Positions 43,367 to 51,823 are shown, numbered from the stretch's first letter. The stretch: 64,000 nucleotides of DNA from Sphingopyxis sp. 113P3 (GCF_001278035.1 NZ_CP009452.1:1335501-1399500); one strand, 5' to 3'. Notes: generated by a model not told the origin, from the sequence alone. Program-made: numbers and translations.

Positions 43367-44884
43367 CTACGCAAGCAAGTTTCTGATAATGTTCGCAATC
43401 TTACGAGCAAGGAGTGGTGGAACAGCGTTTCCGACTTGGACAAACTGCTGGGTCCGGTTTCCCTCGAAAAAGTAGTTATCGGGAAACGTCTGCAAACGTG
43501 CCGCCTCCCTGACGGTCAGACTGCGACACTGAGTCGGGTCGGGGTGAATGAAGTAGTTCCCATCCTTGGATATGTGGCTGGTGATGGTGCTGGAGGGCGC
43601 GTTCCAGCGCTGCACCCGGAAGCGATCCGAGAACTTGCCGGAGTCCCAATTGCCATGTGCAGGAGCCAGTCGAGCGGGGTATTCATCCGCCTTGGGCGAA
43701 CGTTGAAAGTGATCGGCAAACACCGCGGCAAAGGCATATCGCGCGAGGTCGCTTTCCATGTGCCCACGGGTCTCGTGATTGGGGAGTTCTCGCAGGTCCG
43801 GATCGCTCAGCCAGACCCCGAGCCGGTTGTCCGGTACCGAAGTCGTCTGCCTGCTGCACCGCGGCGGAAGCTCCTCGATTTCTTGGAGATCGCGCGCGTG
43901 ACCGGCCAAGGTGTCGGCAACGCGGTCCAGGCAAGTGTCCTCATTGCGGCAGGCAGAGGCGGCCGCTCGATAGGCCGCGATGACGGCCTTGCGCCAACTT
44001 TCCGGGTTGTCTTCCGTGCGGCTGAGGCCACTGCGGAGCTTCGGCATGCCCGATAGAACCGACGAAACGGTCGCCTGAGTGGCTACGGGTTCCAGCGTAT
44101 GTCCGGAGAGCCTCCCGCTGTCGTCACTCGATATTTGGTCGGAGCGAATGCCCAGAAGAATCACGCGGTGGCGGCTCTGGGGTATGCCATAGTCTTCGCA
44201 GCGAATGATATGACCGCCGTGGCGCCCCTTGCCACCTGCAACCAGAGGGATGAGCGTATAGCTGTCGGGATAGCCGCCTGCTGAACACAGGTCGGACAAT
44301 ACCAGATCGAATATGCCTTTGCCTTCGACCTTGGAAGACAGCATCCCCTTGACATTCTCCATCACGAAGGCGACCGGCCTCAGCTTCCCGATGATCCGGA
44401 TATATTCACGATAGAGGAAGTGGCGATGGTCCTCGGCGGGGTCGTATCCCTTGATGCCGCGATTACGGGCGCGACCGACAAGCGAATAGGCCTGACAGGG
44501 CGGCCCCCCGATCAGGATTGCGTCGTTTCCAGCCGTTTCGCGAATTTCGTCAAGCACGGGATCCAGTGCGGCTGTCGCCGCTTCCGTGCCCAGTTCCAGC
44601 ATCATGGTTTCTCGAACCGCTGCGGCCCATTCGGCTGGATGTCGCGCGATTAGGTCGTCTTTCGAAATCCGGCCAGCAATATAGTCATAATAGGTCTGCG
44701 GGATTTTGTTGAACTGCCGAACAAAACTGCGGAGGCGCAATGTAGCGAATGCAGAGACCTCTTTTTCGACAGAAAGCACAATGTCAAAAATTCGGTGCCC
44801 CGTTTCATCTCGCAGCGAAGAAAAGCCCTCCGCCAGACCTCCCGGCCCCGCAAACAGGTCAACAGTCTTGAAACTTCTAGTCAT
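43367..44884 (-). CDS. DNA (cytosine-5) methyltransferase
   Basis: This 505-aa enzyme has the full m5C set: motif I DLFAGPGGLAEGF, motif IV GGPPCQAYS with the catalytic Cys, motif VI FVMENVKGM, motif VIII QSRHRVILLG, motif IX SLTVREAARLQTFPDNYF and motif X QVGNAVPPLLARKI. It methylates C5 of cytosine in an unknown recognition site; the variable region between VIII and IX sets specificity. It is the first gene of the minus-strand operon and divergent from vsr. The ATG at 44884 is preferred over 44905. Confidence 0.93.
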   Translation of the reverse strand: MTRSFKTVDLFAGPGGLAEGFSSLRDETGHRIFDIVLSVEKEVSAFATLRLRSFVRQFNKIPQTYYDYIAGRISKDDLIARHPAEWAAAVRETMMLELGTEAATAALDPVLDEIRETAGNDAILIGGPPCQAYSLVGRARNRGIKGYDPAEDHRHFLYREYIRIIGKLRPVAFVMENVKGMLSSKVEGKGIFDLVLSDLCSAGGYPDSYTLIPLVAGGKGRHGGHIIRCEDYGIPQSRHRVILLGIRSDQISSDDSGRLSGHTLEPVATQATVSSVLSGMPKLRSGLSRTEDNPESWRKAVIAAYRAAASACRNEDTCLDRVADTLAGHARDLQEIEELPPRCSRQTTSVPDNRLGVWLSDPDLRELPNHETRGHMESDLARYAFAAVFADHFQRSPKADEYPARLAPAHGNWDSGKFSDRFRVQRWNAPSSTITSHISKDGNYFIHPDPTQCRSLTVREAARLQTFPDNYFFEGNRTQQFVQVGNAVPPLLARKIANIIRNLLA

Positions 44885-44953
44885 TCGCCCGACAATTCCT
44901 TTCATGGTTCAACCACATACCAGGACCGGCGGAACTAGCCAGGGGAATTCGTG
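44885..44953. promoter_or_regulatory. Divergent promoter region between methyltransferase and vsr
   Basis: A 69-bp spacer serves both divergent genes. It contains GGGGA as the ribosome-binding site for vsr (7 bases before its ATG). Promoter boxes cannot be assigned with confidence. Confidence 0.4.
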
Positions 44954-45424
44954 ATGTCAGACATTGTCGACCAGGCGACGCGGTCCAGAATGATGGCGAG
45001 GATCCGAGGGCGAGACACGAAGCCCGAACTCGCGATGCGAAAGGCGCTGCATGCAAGAGGCCTGAGATACCGGCTCCACTACAAGGGATTGCCGGGCAGG
45101 CCCGATCTGGTTTTTCCGAAATTTCAGGCAGTCGTATTCGTCCATGGATGTTTCTGGCATCGCCACGAAGGCTGCCGCTTCACAACCACGCCCGCCACTC
45201 GGCCGGAATTCTGGGCGCAGAAATTCGAACAGAATGTACTCAGGGACCATCGGGCGATCGCAAATCTCGAACAGTCCGGATGGCGAACCGCGATCGTGTG
45301 GGAGTGCGCTATCAAGGAATATGGCGGCGAACAGATCAGTGACAGGATCAGCCAATGGTTGGCCGAGGACCACGGGTCATTGGTTGTTCCTGACTCACAC
45401 CCCGAGCCAAAGGCGCGGCCATAG
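44954..45424 (+). CDS. vsr: Very short patch repair endonuclease Vsr
   Basis: This 156-aa nuclease nicks at T:G mismatches made by deamination of 5-methylcytosine. Family blocks are RSRMMARIRGRDTKPELAMR, RGLRYRLHYKGLPGRPDLVF with the catalytic Asp, and VFVHGCFWHRHEGCRF with the zinc/active-site His and Cys. Length is normal for Vsr. The ATG at 44954 (GTG 44951 is possible) is divergent from the cytosine methyltransferase, the expected functional partner. Confidence 0.92.
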   Translation: MSDIVDQATRSRMMARIRGRDTKPELAMRKALHARGLRYRLHYKGLPGRPDLVFPKFQAVVFVHGCFWHRHEGCRFTTTPATRPEFWAQKFEQNVLRDHRAIANLEQSGWRTAIVWECAIKEYGGEQISDRISQWLAEDHGSLVVPDSHPEPKARP

Positions 45425-46107
45425 ACGGAAAAATTCGAACACTTTCGGAGCAATCGAACAAGCGGACGCTGCTTCGCTTCGAATGACGACCGTTATCGTC
45501 GTTAATTCGGCCGTTTACGGTAAGGAGCCAGTCAATCGAATGCGACCGTAAGTCCAAATAGCGCGGATAATCAGCATGAATGGCGGCTAGACCATTTTCG
45601 AAGTGACCCAGTCCCATTCGATCCCGATCGGCTGGGACCAACAGCGGCAAAAGCTCGGCTTTTTGCCCCACCGCTAATTACCGCATTCGTGGTGCGTTCC
45701 CGCTCTCCCGGCACCTCCAATACCGCACCACGCAATGGCGCCGCTGAGAAAAGGCGCCAAAAATCGTGGAAAGCGCTTTGTATCCCCGGTTCCCTCTATG
45801 ACGAGAGTGACCCGAAAATTTGGCATTCCCGGGCAGAAGCGCCGGATTATCACGCAATTTCAATGAGTTAAATGTAGATGGCGGAGCGGGAGTCCGCCTA
45901 ACTACCTGCCGAATGCGTCCAGATTCATCCTCATAAACTACATAAAACCTACGCTTTTCGGTCAATGTAGCACACCGACCGTCCGCATGTGTTCCGTTGC
46001 GTTCCCATAAAACCGCGCTATTATCGGGGAACGGTTATGGGAACGGCCGCTATTTCCGCCAATGTGGCAGGGCGCTGGCAGGTTCGATTCCCTCACAGGG
46101 AGCCGAA
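45425..46107. other. Intergenic region with distal attachment repeat, upstream of integrase
   Basis: A 683-bp region without a convincing gene. It is A/T-richer than the flanks. It contains the tRNA-Ser 3'-end copy at 45879-45892 and the integrase promoter region. Frames here show no domain. Confidence 0.5.
45879..45892 (+). other. Attachment-site repeat (copy of tRNA-Ser 3' end)
   Basis: TGGCGGAGCGGGAG here is identical to 51810-51823, the 3' end (including CCA) of tRNA-Ser. It is the expected distal att site of an integrase-borne islet. The integrase gene begins about 216 bases to the right. Confidence 0.72.
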
Positions 46108-47358
46108 ATGCCAAGGAAGCTGCACAACGCGCTAACCCCTCTTGCGGTGAAGAATGCCAAGCCGGGACGCCATGCCGATGGTGGCGGGCTTCATTTGCTG
46201 GTGAAGCCGACCGGCGCGCGCTCATGGGTCTATCGCTTCATGCTCAATGGCAAGACGCGGGACGTTGGATTAGGCGCGGCTGGGCAAGGCGGCATGTCAC
46301 TTGCCGATGCGCGCGACGAAGCGGCGGCGCTGCGTCTCAAGGTCAAGGCGGGCATTGATCCGCTGGAGGAACGGGACAGGGAAGCCGCTCAGGCGCTTGC
46401 GGCGGCTCAGGCTGCAAAGGTGGCCGGAACCACGTTCAAGGACGTGGCAACCGCCTATATCGCCGCGAATGAGGAAAGCTGGCGCAACCCCAAGCATCGC
46501 CAGCAATGGCGCAATACGCTCGACACCTATGTCTATCCGGTGATCGGGGATTTGCCGGTTGCCGAGATTGAAACCGCGCATGTGCTCAAGATCATCGAAC
46601 CGATCTGGCGCACCAAAGCTGAGACGGCGGCGCGGATTCGCGGGCGGATTGAAACCGTGCTCGATAGCGCAAAGGCACGCGGTTATCGGCATGGCGAGAA
46701 CCCGGCGCGCTGGCGCGGCCACCTTGCGCAAATTCTGCCCGCTCGCACCCGGCTATCGCGCGGCCATCATAAGGCCATTGCCTATGAGCAAATCCCGGCA
46801 TTCGTCCGCGCGCTGCACAAGCGGGAGGCCGTGGCGGCGCTGGCGCTGGAATTTACGATCCTCACCGCTGCCCGCTCTGGCGAAGTGATCGGCGCGACTT
46901 GGGCAGAGGTTGATTTGCAAAAGGCCATCTGGACGATCCCAGCCGACCGCATGAAGGCCGCGAAAGAGCATCGCGTGCCTCTTTCCCCGCGCGCTGTTTC
47001 CATCCTCGAAAGCCTCCAGCCGCTTGGCAGCGAATATCTGTTCCCCGGTGCAAAGGGCGGCAAGCTTTCCGGCATGGCAATGGGAATGCTCATGCGCCGC
47101 ATGAAGGTTGACGCGACCGTGCACGGCTTCCGTTCGGGCTTCCGCGATTGGGCAGCCGAATGCACCGGCTATGCCCATGAGGTTGCCGAAATGGCGCTGG
47201 CCCACACCATCGAGAACAAGGTTGAGCGGGCCTATCGGCGCGGCGATCTGTTCGAAAAGCGGCGGCGCCTCATGGACGATTGGGCCACATATTGCGCCAC
47301 GATCCCGGCGGCTGGTGCCAACGTGACGCCCATTCGCAAGGCTGAGGGCTTAGCGTAA
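46108..47358 (+). CDS. Tyrosine-type integrase (P4-like, DUF4102 N-terminus)
   Basis: This 416-aa integrase has the DUF4102 arm-binding domain (LTPLAVKNAKPGRHADGGG, LLVKPTGARSWVYRF), a SAM-like core-binding region (about 110-195) and a catalytic domain with Arg in TAARSGEVIG, His/Arg in VHGFRSGFRDW, a later His in ALAHTIENK and the nucleophile Tyr in ERAYRRGD. The ATG at 46108 gives the usual MPRKLHNALT N-terminus. It would integrate the islet at tRNA-Ser. Confidence 0.9.
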   Translation: MPRKLHNALTPLAVKNAKPGRHADGGGLHLLVKPTGARSWVYRFMLNGKTRDVGLGAAGQGGMSLADARDEAAALRLKVKAGIDPLEERDREAAQALAAAQAAKVAGTTFKDVATAYIAANEESWRNPKHRQQWRNTLDTYVYPVIGDLPVAEIETAHVLKIIEPIWRTKAETAARIRGRIETVLDSAKARGYRHGENPARWRGHLAQILPARTRLSRGHHKAIAYEQIPAFVRALHKREAVAALALEFTILTAARSGEVIGATWAEVDLQKAIWTIPADRMKAAKEHRVPLSPRAVSILESLQPLGSEYLFPGAKGGKLSGMAMGMLMRRMKVDATVHGFRSGFRDWAAECTGYAHEVAEMALAHTIENKVERAYRRGDLFEKRRRLMDDWATYCATIPAAGANVTPIRKAEGLA

Positions 47359-48381
47359 GCCATGGGAATTAGATGTTGGGTAAATCGAAAACCACGTCGC
47401 GGCCAAACGCAACTCCGCAAGCCTCGCAAGCAGCTTTCACTATTCGATGCTTTTCCCGATTCGCGATATTCGTGCCGACAAACCAGCCAGGAATTAACTC
47501 GACAACTGTGTGAGTTAAGTCAGGACGATCCGGATAGACCTCTGCGGGTGAACGGGCGATATGGTTTCGCGTTCTGCCTTTGGCTGCCGTGGCGATTTGC
47601 TCCGTTCGGTCTGGAAACGCCCTCACTAACCGCCTCAGTAATTCGAGGAACATCGCCGTTGCGTCGCGGCCTGTTACTGCCTCGCCGCGAAAGGACCCGG
47701 AGAGCTTTCGGGACGCCTCACCCCTAGGTCGCGGCGGTTCCCGAGGCGGCTGTGGAAGCGTGGATGTAGCTGGTTGCTGTAATGGAGGCTTCGCAGAGAG
47801 AGATTGCCTTTCGGGTGGCGCGCTGGCCGTTGCCTGCCTTTGCAATATGAAATTCTCGGCGGCCTCTAGGGGTGGCCGAATGCCGCAGAGAGCCTCAGTT
47901 CTTTCGACAAGCAACTCGATAAGCAGCGGGTCCGGTTCAGTCACAATCTCCGACCATGCGCGCGCCAACGTGTCAGACGCCATGCGCTCATTCGCCCGGC
48001 TGGCGTAGTCCTGTTGCGCATCGGATTGGGCCGCGCCACTGCGCTGACGCTCATACGAAAGATAACGTGAGAAGATGCGCTCGCATTCGCCTGGGGACCG
48101 TTCCAACAAGTCCAGCTTGTAGAGTCGCCGATCTTCATAGCTTCCTTGCGCCGATGGAAGATAAAAACTCCAAGTCCGTCCATCAGTGAGGACCGCGAAT
48201 GGCACTCCTTCATGGAAGGCATATTCAAATAGCTGCCGGTCGGCGGCCTCGACTTTCCCAATAGCTTTGGCCTCAATGAAAACACTCGGACGGGCAGGAT
48301 AGGCGCACAGTGCATAATCAACGCGCCGCCCTTGCGAACTAAACTCTGGCAAGACCGTAAGAGGATCGGTCGTGTCCCAAC

Positions 48382-49035
48382 CTAGGCCGTGGACTCATAA
48401 GCGTTGATCCAGAGGCGTGCTGAGAAGAGCTTGATGGCGGCGAGGAAGTTGTCGGCTCGCTTGTCGTATCGGGTGGCCAAGCCTCTGGCGTGTTTGAGTT
48501 TTCCGAAGAAGCGTTCGATCAGGTTGCGATATCGGTAGAGGAAGGTGCTGAACACAAAGCCCTGCCTGCGATTGCGCTTGGCGGGAATGTTGGCGAAGCC
48601 GCCTTGTGCTGTGATCCGCGCGCGGATGGCGTCGCTGTCATAGGCCTTGTCGGCGAGGAAGGTGCTGCCTTCCGGCACGGCGCCGAGCAGCGGATCAGCT
48701 TGTTTGCAATCGCTCGCCTGTCCTTCGGACAAGTGCAGCTGGATCGGCAGGCCTCGTCCATCAACCAGTGCGTGGATCTTGGTCGTCAAACCGCCGCGGG
48801 AACGTCCCATGCAGCGATTTGGGTCCCCCTTTTTAAGGTCGCACCGTGCTGGTGGACCCGGATGGAGGAACTGTCGATCATCACCAACTCGCCGTCGAAG
48901 GCATGGGAAACTGCCGTCAGCAGCCGATCCCACACACCGGCTTTGCGCCAGCGCACGAAGCGATTGTAGCAGGTGGTGTGTGGACCATAGCGTTCCGGAA
49001 TATCCGCCCAGGGGCTGCCTGTGCGGAACCGCCAC
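48382..49035 (-). CDS. IS5-family transposase, second frame (catalytic)
   Basis: The second frame supplies the rest of the DDE transposase after the slip, from DLKKGDPNRCMGRSRGGLTT through FLADKAYDSDAIRARI (Asp) to RFFGKLKHARGLATRYDKR (Glu). Meaningful sequence begins at about 48838; upstream part of the frame is a shadow of the first. The stop codon TAG (48382-48384) comes from the CTAG target duplication. Confidence 0.82.
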   Translation of the reverse strand: MAVPHRQPLGGYSGTLWSTHHLLQSLRALAQSRCVGSAADGSFPCLRRRVGDDRQFLHPGPPARCDLKKGDPNRCMGRSRGGLTTKIHALVDGRGLPIQLHLSEGQASDCKQADPLLGAVPEGSTFLADKAYDSDAIRARITAQGGFANIPAKRNRRQGFVFSTFLYRYRNLIERFFGKLKHARGLATRYDKRADNFLAAIKLFSARLWINAYESTA

Positions 49036-49223
49036 AATATCCCGTTGATCACCCGGCGATCATCCACACGTGGCACGCCCCGCGGCTTGTTCGGAAGCAG
49101 CGGCTCGATCACAGACCATTCGAAATCTGTCAGCTCAAAACGGCGACGCATCTCCAAGACTCCTTTCCCGAGCCTTGAATCAATCACTGCCGCCTCGCGC
49201 AACTCAGTTTATGAGTTTACCGC
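48386..49223 (-). mobile_element. IS5-family (IS427-like) insertion sequence, 838 bp
   Basis: Inverted ends GCCGTGGACTCATAA (48386) and, as reverse complement, GCGGTAAACTCATAA (ending 49223) match at 12 of 15 bases. It is flanked by CTAG on both sides (48382-48385, 49224-49227), the expected target duplication for this group. Transposase is in two frames with an A5 slip site. Confidence 0.9.
48786..49151 (-). CDS. IS5-family transposase, first frame
   Basis: This 121-aa frame holds the N-terminal DUF4096-type domain (MRRRFELTDFEWSVIEPLLP, GILWRFRTGSPWADIPERYG) and the first catalytic Asp in VMIDSSSIRVHQHG. At 48830-48834 a run of five A on the coding strand (CTTAAAAAGGGGG) allows a -1 shift into the second frame. 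The ATG follows GGAGTCTTGGAG. Confidence 0.82.
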   Translation of the reverse strand: MRRRFELTDFEWSVIEPLLPNKPRGVPRVDDRRVINGILWRFRTGSPWADIPERYGPHTTCYNRFVRWRKAGVWDRLLTAVSHAFDGELVMIDSSSIRVHQHGATLKRGTQIAAWDVPAAV

Positions 49224-49522
49224 CTAGTCTTGCAAGAACCGGTTCGATGATCCCGATGCGGATAGCCGCTTCATTGATGTAGGAGCCACTTTCGAGCCGA
49301 CTGGCAATCTTTTGAAGAAGGTCAATCATTCCTCGCCCCCAAAACCATAAAGGACGGTAGGGGTTTAGGTCAGACTAGGCAACGGGCTGTATAGGACGCA
49401 TCCGGGTCAGGTTGAATATTCTTGTTTCGTTCTTATCCTCGCTCGGGGATAGGCCGGCCAGCCGACAAGCGCGCATCCCACGCGCTTCCCCGCCTCGATT
49501 TGGGAGCCGCTAGGGAGGCGGA

Positions 49523-50203
49523 ATGAATAAGGTAACGAGCGAAGGATGGCCGGAGCCGACCGAATGGGCGAAACGTCTCCATGATCGGCTGGAACAGCTT
49601 GGAGCCGACTACATGGCAACGCCATGGGCTGTTGCCGACGATCCCGACGAATTTAGCGGCTTGAACTTCAAACAGGCACGGGCTGCCGAGATCGTTCTAG
49701 CGGTAGCAAAGTCGCTAGACGAACTGCCGCTATTCAAAAAATCGAAGGGCAGAGCGGCATTGCACGATGTGGCAGGGGCATTGCGCGATGTTGTCATGGG
49801 CGGAACGCCTCGACTGTTTACGCCTGTTCGGCCCGGAACGCGCGGCGGCGACGGCATCGACCGAAATTATCTCAAGGTCTTTGTCGTTTGGGCTGTCCGC
49901 TTCATGGTTGAAGCCCATGGCTGGACTGAGGCGAAGGCGCGCAAACTGGTCACTGAAAAGTTTGCCGAGGCGGGCGCGACCGGGAGGAAGGGCAATCGAC
50001 TTAGCCAGTCAACGGTGCAGGACTGGTGCGAGAAGGCTAATCCCCTGTCGTCAAACCGGGAAGATGCTCGCATACATCGGGAAGTGGAGCGGCACATGGA
50101 AGAATTGAGGGCTGATCCGCAATGGCCCGGCAATCTTGATGATTCGATTGCTTGGATCGAGCGGATGGCGTCCGATCCGTTGCTTGCATCGAAATACGGT
50201 TAA
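49523..50203 (+). CDS. Hypothetical islet protein
   Basis: This 226-aa protein is unrecognised. It starts MNKVTSEGWPEPTEWAKRLH, preceded by GGAGGC. A central block (FVVWAVRFMVEAHGWTEAKA, RLSQSTVQDWCEKANP) looks helical and may bind DNA. It sits between the disrupted nuclease and the small HTH gene on the integrase strand. Such proteins are common on sphingomonad islets; a replication or regulatory role is a guess. Confidence 0.65.
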   Translation: MNKVTSEGWPEPTEWAKRLHDRLEQLGADYMATPWAVADDPDEFSGLNFKQARAAEIVLAVAKSLDELPLFKKSKGRAALHDVAGALRDVVMGGTPRLFTPVRPGTRGGDGIDRNYLKVFVVWAVRFMVEAHGWTEAKARKLVTEKFAEAGATGRKGNRLSQSTVQDWCEKANPLSSNREDARIHREVERHMEELRADPQWPGNLDDSIAWIERMASDPLLASKYG

Positions 50204-50269
50204 CCCCCATTTTACCGGGCATTAGTCCGCGCATTTTCGGCCTTGTTCAACCGCGAACGAGGTCTTTCA

Positions 50270-50458
50270 ATGCAAACCGAAAAGCACGATCCCCCGAAAA
50301 TCGCCTATTCCATCAAGGAAGCCTGCAAGGCGTCCAGCTTGGGGCGCACCACCATTTATTCGCACATTGCGGCGGGGCGCTTGCTCGCACGTCGCATCGG
50401 CGGGCGCACCGTCATTCCGGCAGAAAGCCTGCAAGGGCTTATCGCGGGGGAGGCATGA
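50270..50458 (+). CDS. Small helix-turn-helix protein, excisionase/AlpA-like
   Basis: This 62-aa protein has a MerR-like winged helix: [39 protein letters not shown]. Its size and position on an integrase islet fit a recombination directionality factor or AlpA-like regulator. The ATG at 50270 is preceded by CGAGGTCTTTCA. The IS begins 20 bases downstream. Confidence 0.78.
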   Translation: MQTEKHDPPKIAYSIKEACKASSLGRTTIYSHIAAGRLLARRIGGRTVIPAESLQGLIAGEA

Positions 50459-50516
50459 GCCATGCCCCAGAAAAGCGGGCTCTTCCTCGTGAACGGGGGA
50501 TGAGGGAAATTGGGTT

Positions 50517-50542
50517 AGACTTGTCATAGGAAGGACAAGTCT
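50517..50542 (+). promoter_or_regulatory. Hairpin at the ISL3 transposase ribosome-binding site
   Basis: AGACTTGTC (50517-50525) pairs perfectly with GACAAGTCT (50534-50542); the loop ATAGGAAG holds the ribosome-binding site. The transposase ATG is at 50544. It may control translation (inference). Confidence 0.55.
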
Positions 50543-50543
50543 G

Positions 50544-51749
50544 ATGAAGAAGAAGGCTGATCAGGGAATCGACGGCATATTAGGGCTGTCGGATGTTGAG
50601 ATTGTCCGTGTCGAGCGGCGACGCGACATTCGTGTGTGGGCGCGGCCAACGAAGCGGCCTGTTTGCCTTTATTGCGGCCACGGGGGGCTGCGGATCAAGG
50701 CGACTTATGAGCGCGAGCTCAAGCACACGCGTCAAGGCAACCAGATCCTGATCGTGCACCTTGCGGTGCCCAAATATCATTGTGCCGGTTGCGGCCGCTA
50801 TTTCCGTCATCGCTTTTCGGGCATCCGTCCGCGCTATCGCGCGACGGAGACGTACCGTCTTGAGGTCTTCGACGGTCACCACGGAGGCATCAGCCAAAGC
50901 CAGTTGACGAGCACCCATGCGATCGGCAGTGCAACCATCGAGCGCTGGTATCATCATTTCATCGAACAGCGCGTCTCGGAGCTGTCCGGTCGGCCCTGCC
51001 CGCAGGTCCTGGGGATCGACGAGCATTTTTTCTCGCGCAAGAGAGGCTATGCGACGACATTTGTCGATCTGAAGAATCACAAGGTCCACGATGTCGTCCC
51101 GGGACGCTCGGAAGACAGTTTACGAAGCTATTTGCGAAGGTTGCCAGGGCGCGACAAGGTCAAGGTCATCGTGATGGACCTGTCGGAAACCTATCGCGCA
51201 ATCGCCCGCAAATATTTTCCGAACGCGAAGATCGTCGCCGATCGCTTCCATGTCATTCGGCTGCTCAACCAGCATTTCCTCGAAGGATGGAAGCGCTTCG
51301 ATCCCGAGGGCCGAAAGAATCGCGGGCTGCTCAGTTTGATGCGGCGCCATCGATGGAAGCTAAGCGAAGAACAGCGCAAAAGGCTGGCCGTCTACCTGAA
51401 AGCCAATCCGGTGCTCGAAGCCCTCTACACTGCCAAGCAGGACATGGCCCTCCTGCTGACGCAAAAATCCCTCAATGCCAAAAAGGCCAGCCAGCTTATC
51501 CCCGACCTGCTCAGGCTGATCGATCAGTTCGCCGCCAGCCCCCTCAAGTCCCTCGCCGATACCCTGACCAGCTGGCTCGAGCCCGTCGCCCGCATGTGGC
51601 GCTTTTCCAGGAACAATGGAATCACCGAGGGCTTTCACACAAAGATGGAGATGATCTCGCGCCGCGCGTTCGGCTTCCGCAACTTTCACAACTACCGCTT
51701 GCGCGTGCTCGCTCTTTGCGGTTGGAATGGCGTCATCAATCGGGTCTGA
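50544..51749 (+). CDS. ISL3-family transposase
   Basis: The 401-aa transposase is full length. It has the zinc-binding N-terminal domain (VCLYCGHGG, YHCAGCGRYFRHRF), an HTH (SQSQLTSTHAIGSATIERWY) and the ISL3 DDE core (LGIDEHFFSRKRGYAT, IVMDLSETYRAIARKYFP, ADRFHVIRLLNQHF). The C-terminal NNGITEGFHTKMEMISRRAF carries the final acid. It looks active. Confidence 0.92.
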   Translation: MKKKADQGIDGILGLSDVEIVRVERRRDIRVWARPTKRPVCLYCGHGGLRIKATYERELKHTRQGNQILIVHLAVPKYHCAGCGRYFRHRFSGIRPRYRATETYRLEVFDGHHGGISQSQLTSTHAIGSATIERWYHHFIEQRVSELSGRPCPQVLGIDEHFFSRKRGYATTFVDLKNHKVHDVVPGRSEDSLRSYLRRLPGRDKVKVIVMDLSETYRAIARKYFPNAKIVADRFHVIRLLNQHFLEGWKRFDPEGRKNRGLLSLMRRHRWKLSEEQRKRLAVYLKANPVLEALYTAKQDMALLLTQKSLNAKKASQLIPDLLRLIDQFAASPLKSLADTLTSWLEPVARMWRFSRNNGITEGFHTKMEMISRRAFGFRNFHNYRLRVLALCGWNGVINRV

Positions 51750-51809
51750 TCCACCCTCATCCCCCGTTCACGGGGAAGAGCCAAAAATATCAATTAAATC
51801 AATAGCCGG

Positions 51810-51823
51810 TGGCGGAGCGGGAG
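51810..51823 (-). other. Attachment-site repeat in tRNA-Ser 3' end
   Basis: The second copy of TGGCGGAGCGGGAG; it overlaps the tRNA-Ser CCA end and acceptor stem. Identical to 45879-45892. Confidence 0.72.

Larger units (their letters stand above)
47369..49329 (-). pseudogene. HsdR-N-like restriction nuclease gene, split by an IS5-family insertion
   Basis: The N-terminal part starts at 49329 (MIDLLQKIASRLESGSYINE, with GGGGGCGAGGA upstream) and stops in the IS. The body runs 48385-47369. Removing the IS and one CTAG joins them in frame as a 372-codon gene (ARL|GWDTTDP). A PD-(D/E)XK-like core is visible: RRVDYALC with Asp and FIEAKA as ExK. The middle resembles type I restriction HSDR_N domains; the rest is Pro-rich linker and an unknown C-terminal domain. 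No methyltransferase partner lies beside it. The insertion inactivates it unless the distal frame is expressed from an internal start. Confidence 0.78.
50478..51782 (+). mobile_element. ISL3-family insertion sequence, 1305 bp
   Basis: Ends form a near-perfect inverted repeat of about 29 bp: GGCTCTTCC, then GTGAACGGGGGATGAGGG, at 50478 and in reverse complement ending 51782, with one mismatch. The expected 8-bp target duplication is absent (GAAAAGCG left, AAAAATAT right), so adjacent deletion is likely. It ends 27 bases from the tRNA-Ser gene. Confidence 0.87.
45879..51823 (+). mobile_element. Integrase-borne islet at tRNA-Ser
   Basis: About 5.9 kb bounded by 14-bp direct repeats, one being the tRNA-Ser 3' end. 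Contents are a tyrosine integrase, an IS5-disrupted nuclease gene, a hypothetical gene, a small HTH (excisionase-like) and an ISL3-family element. The integrase lies at the tRNA-distal end, which is unusual; a larger or tandem element including the methyltransferase operon is possible. Confidence 0.65.

Noticed and set aside
46070..46110. tRNA-like T-arm (GGTTCGATTCC) before the integrase
   Set aside because: The T stem does not pair beyond two bases and no acceptor or anticodon arm is present; chance resemblance.
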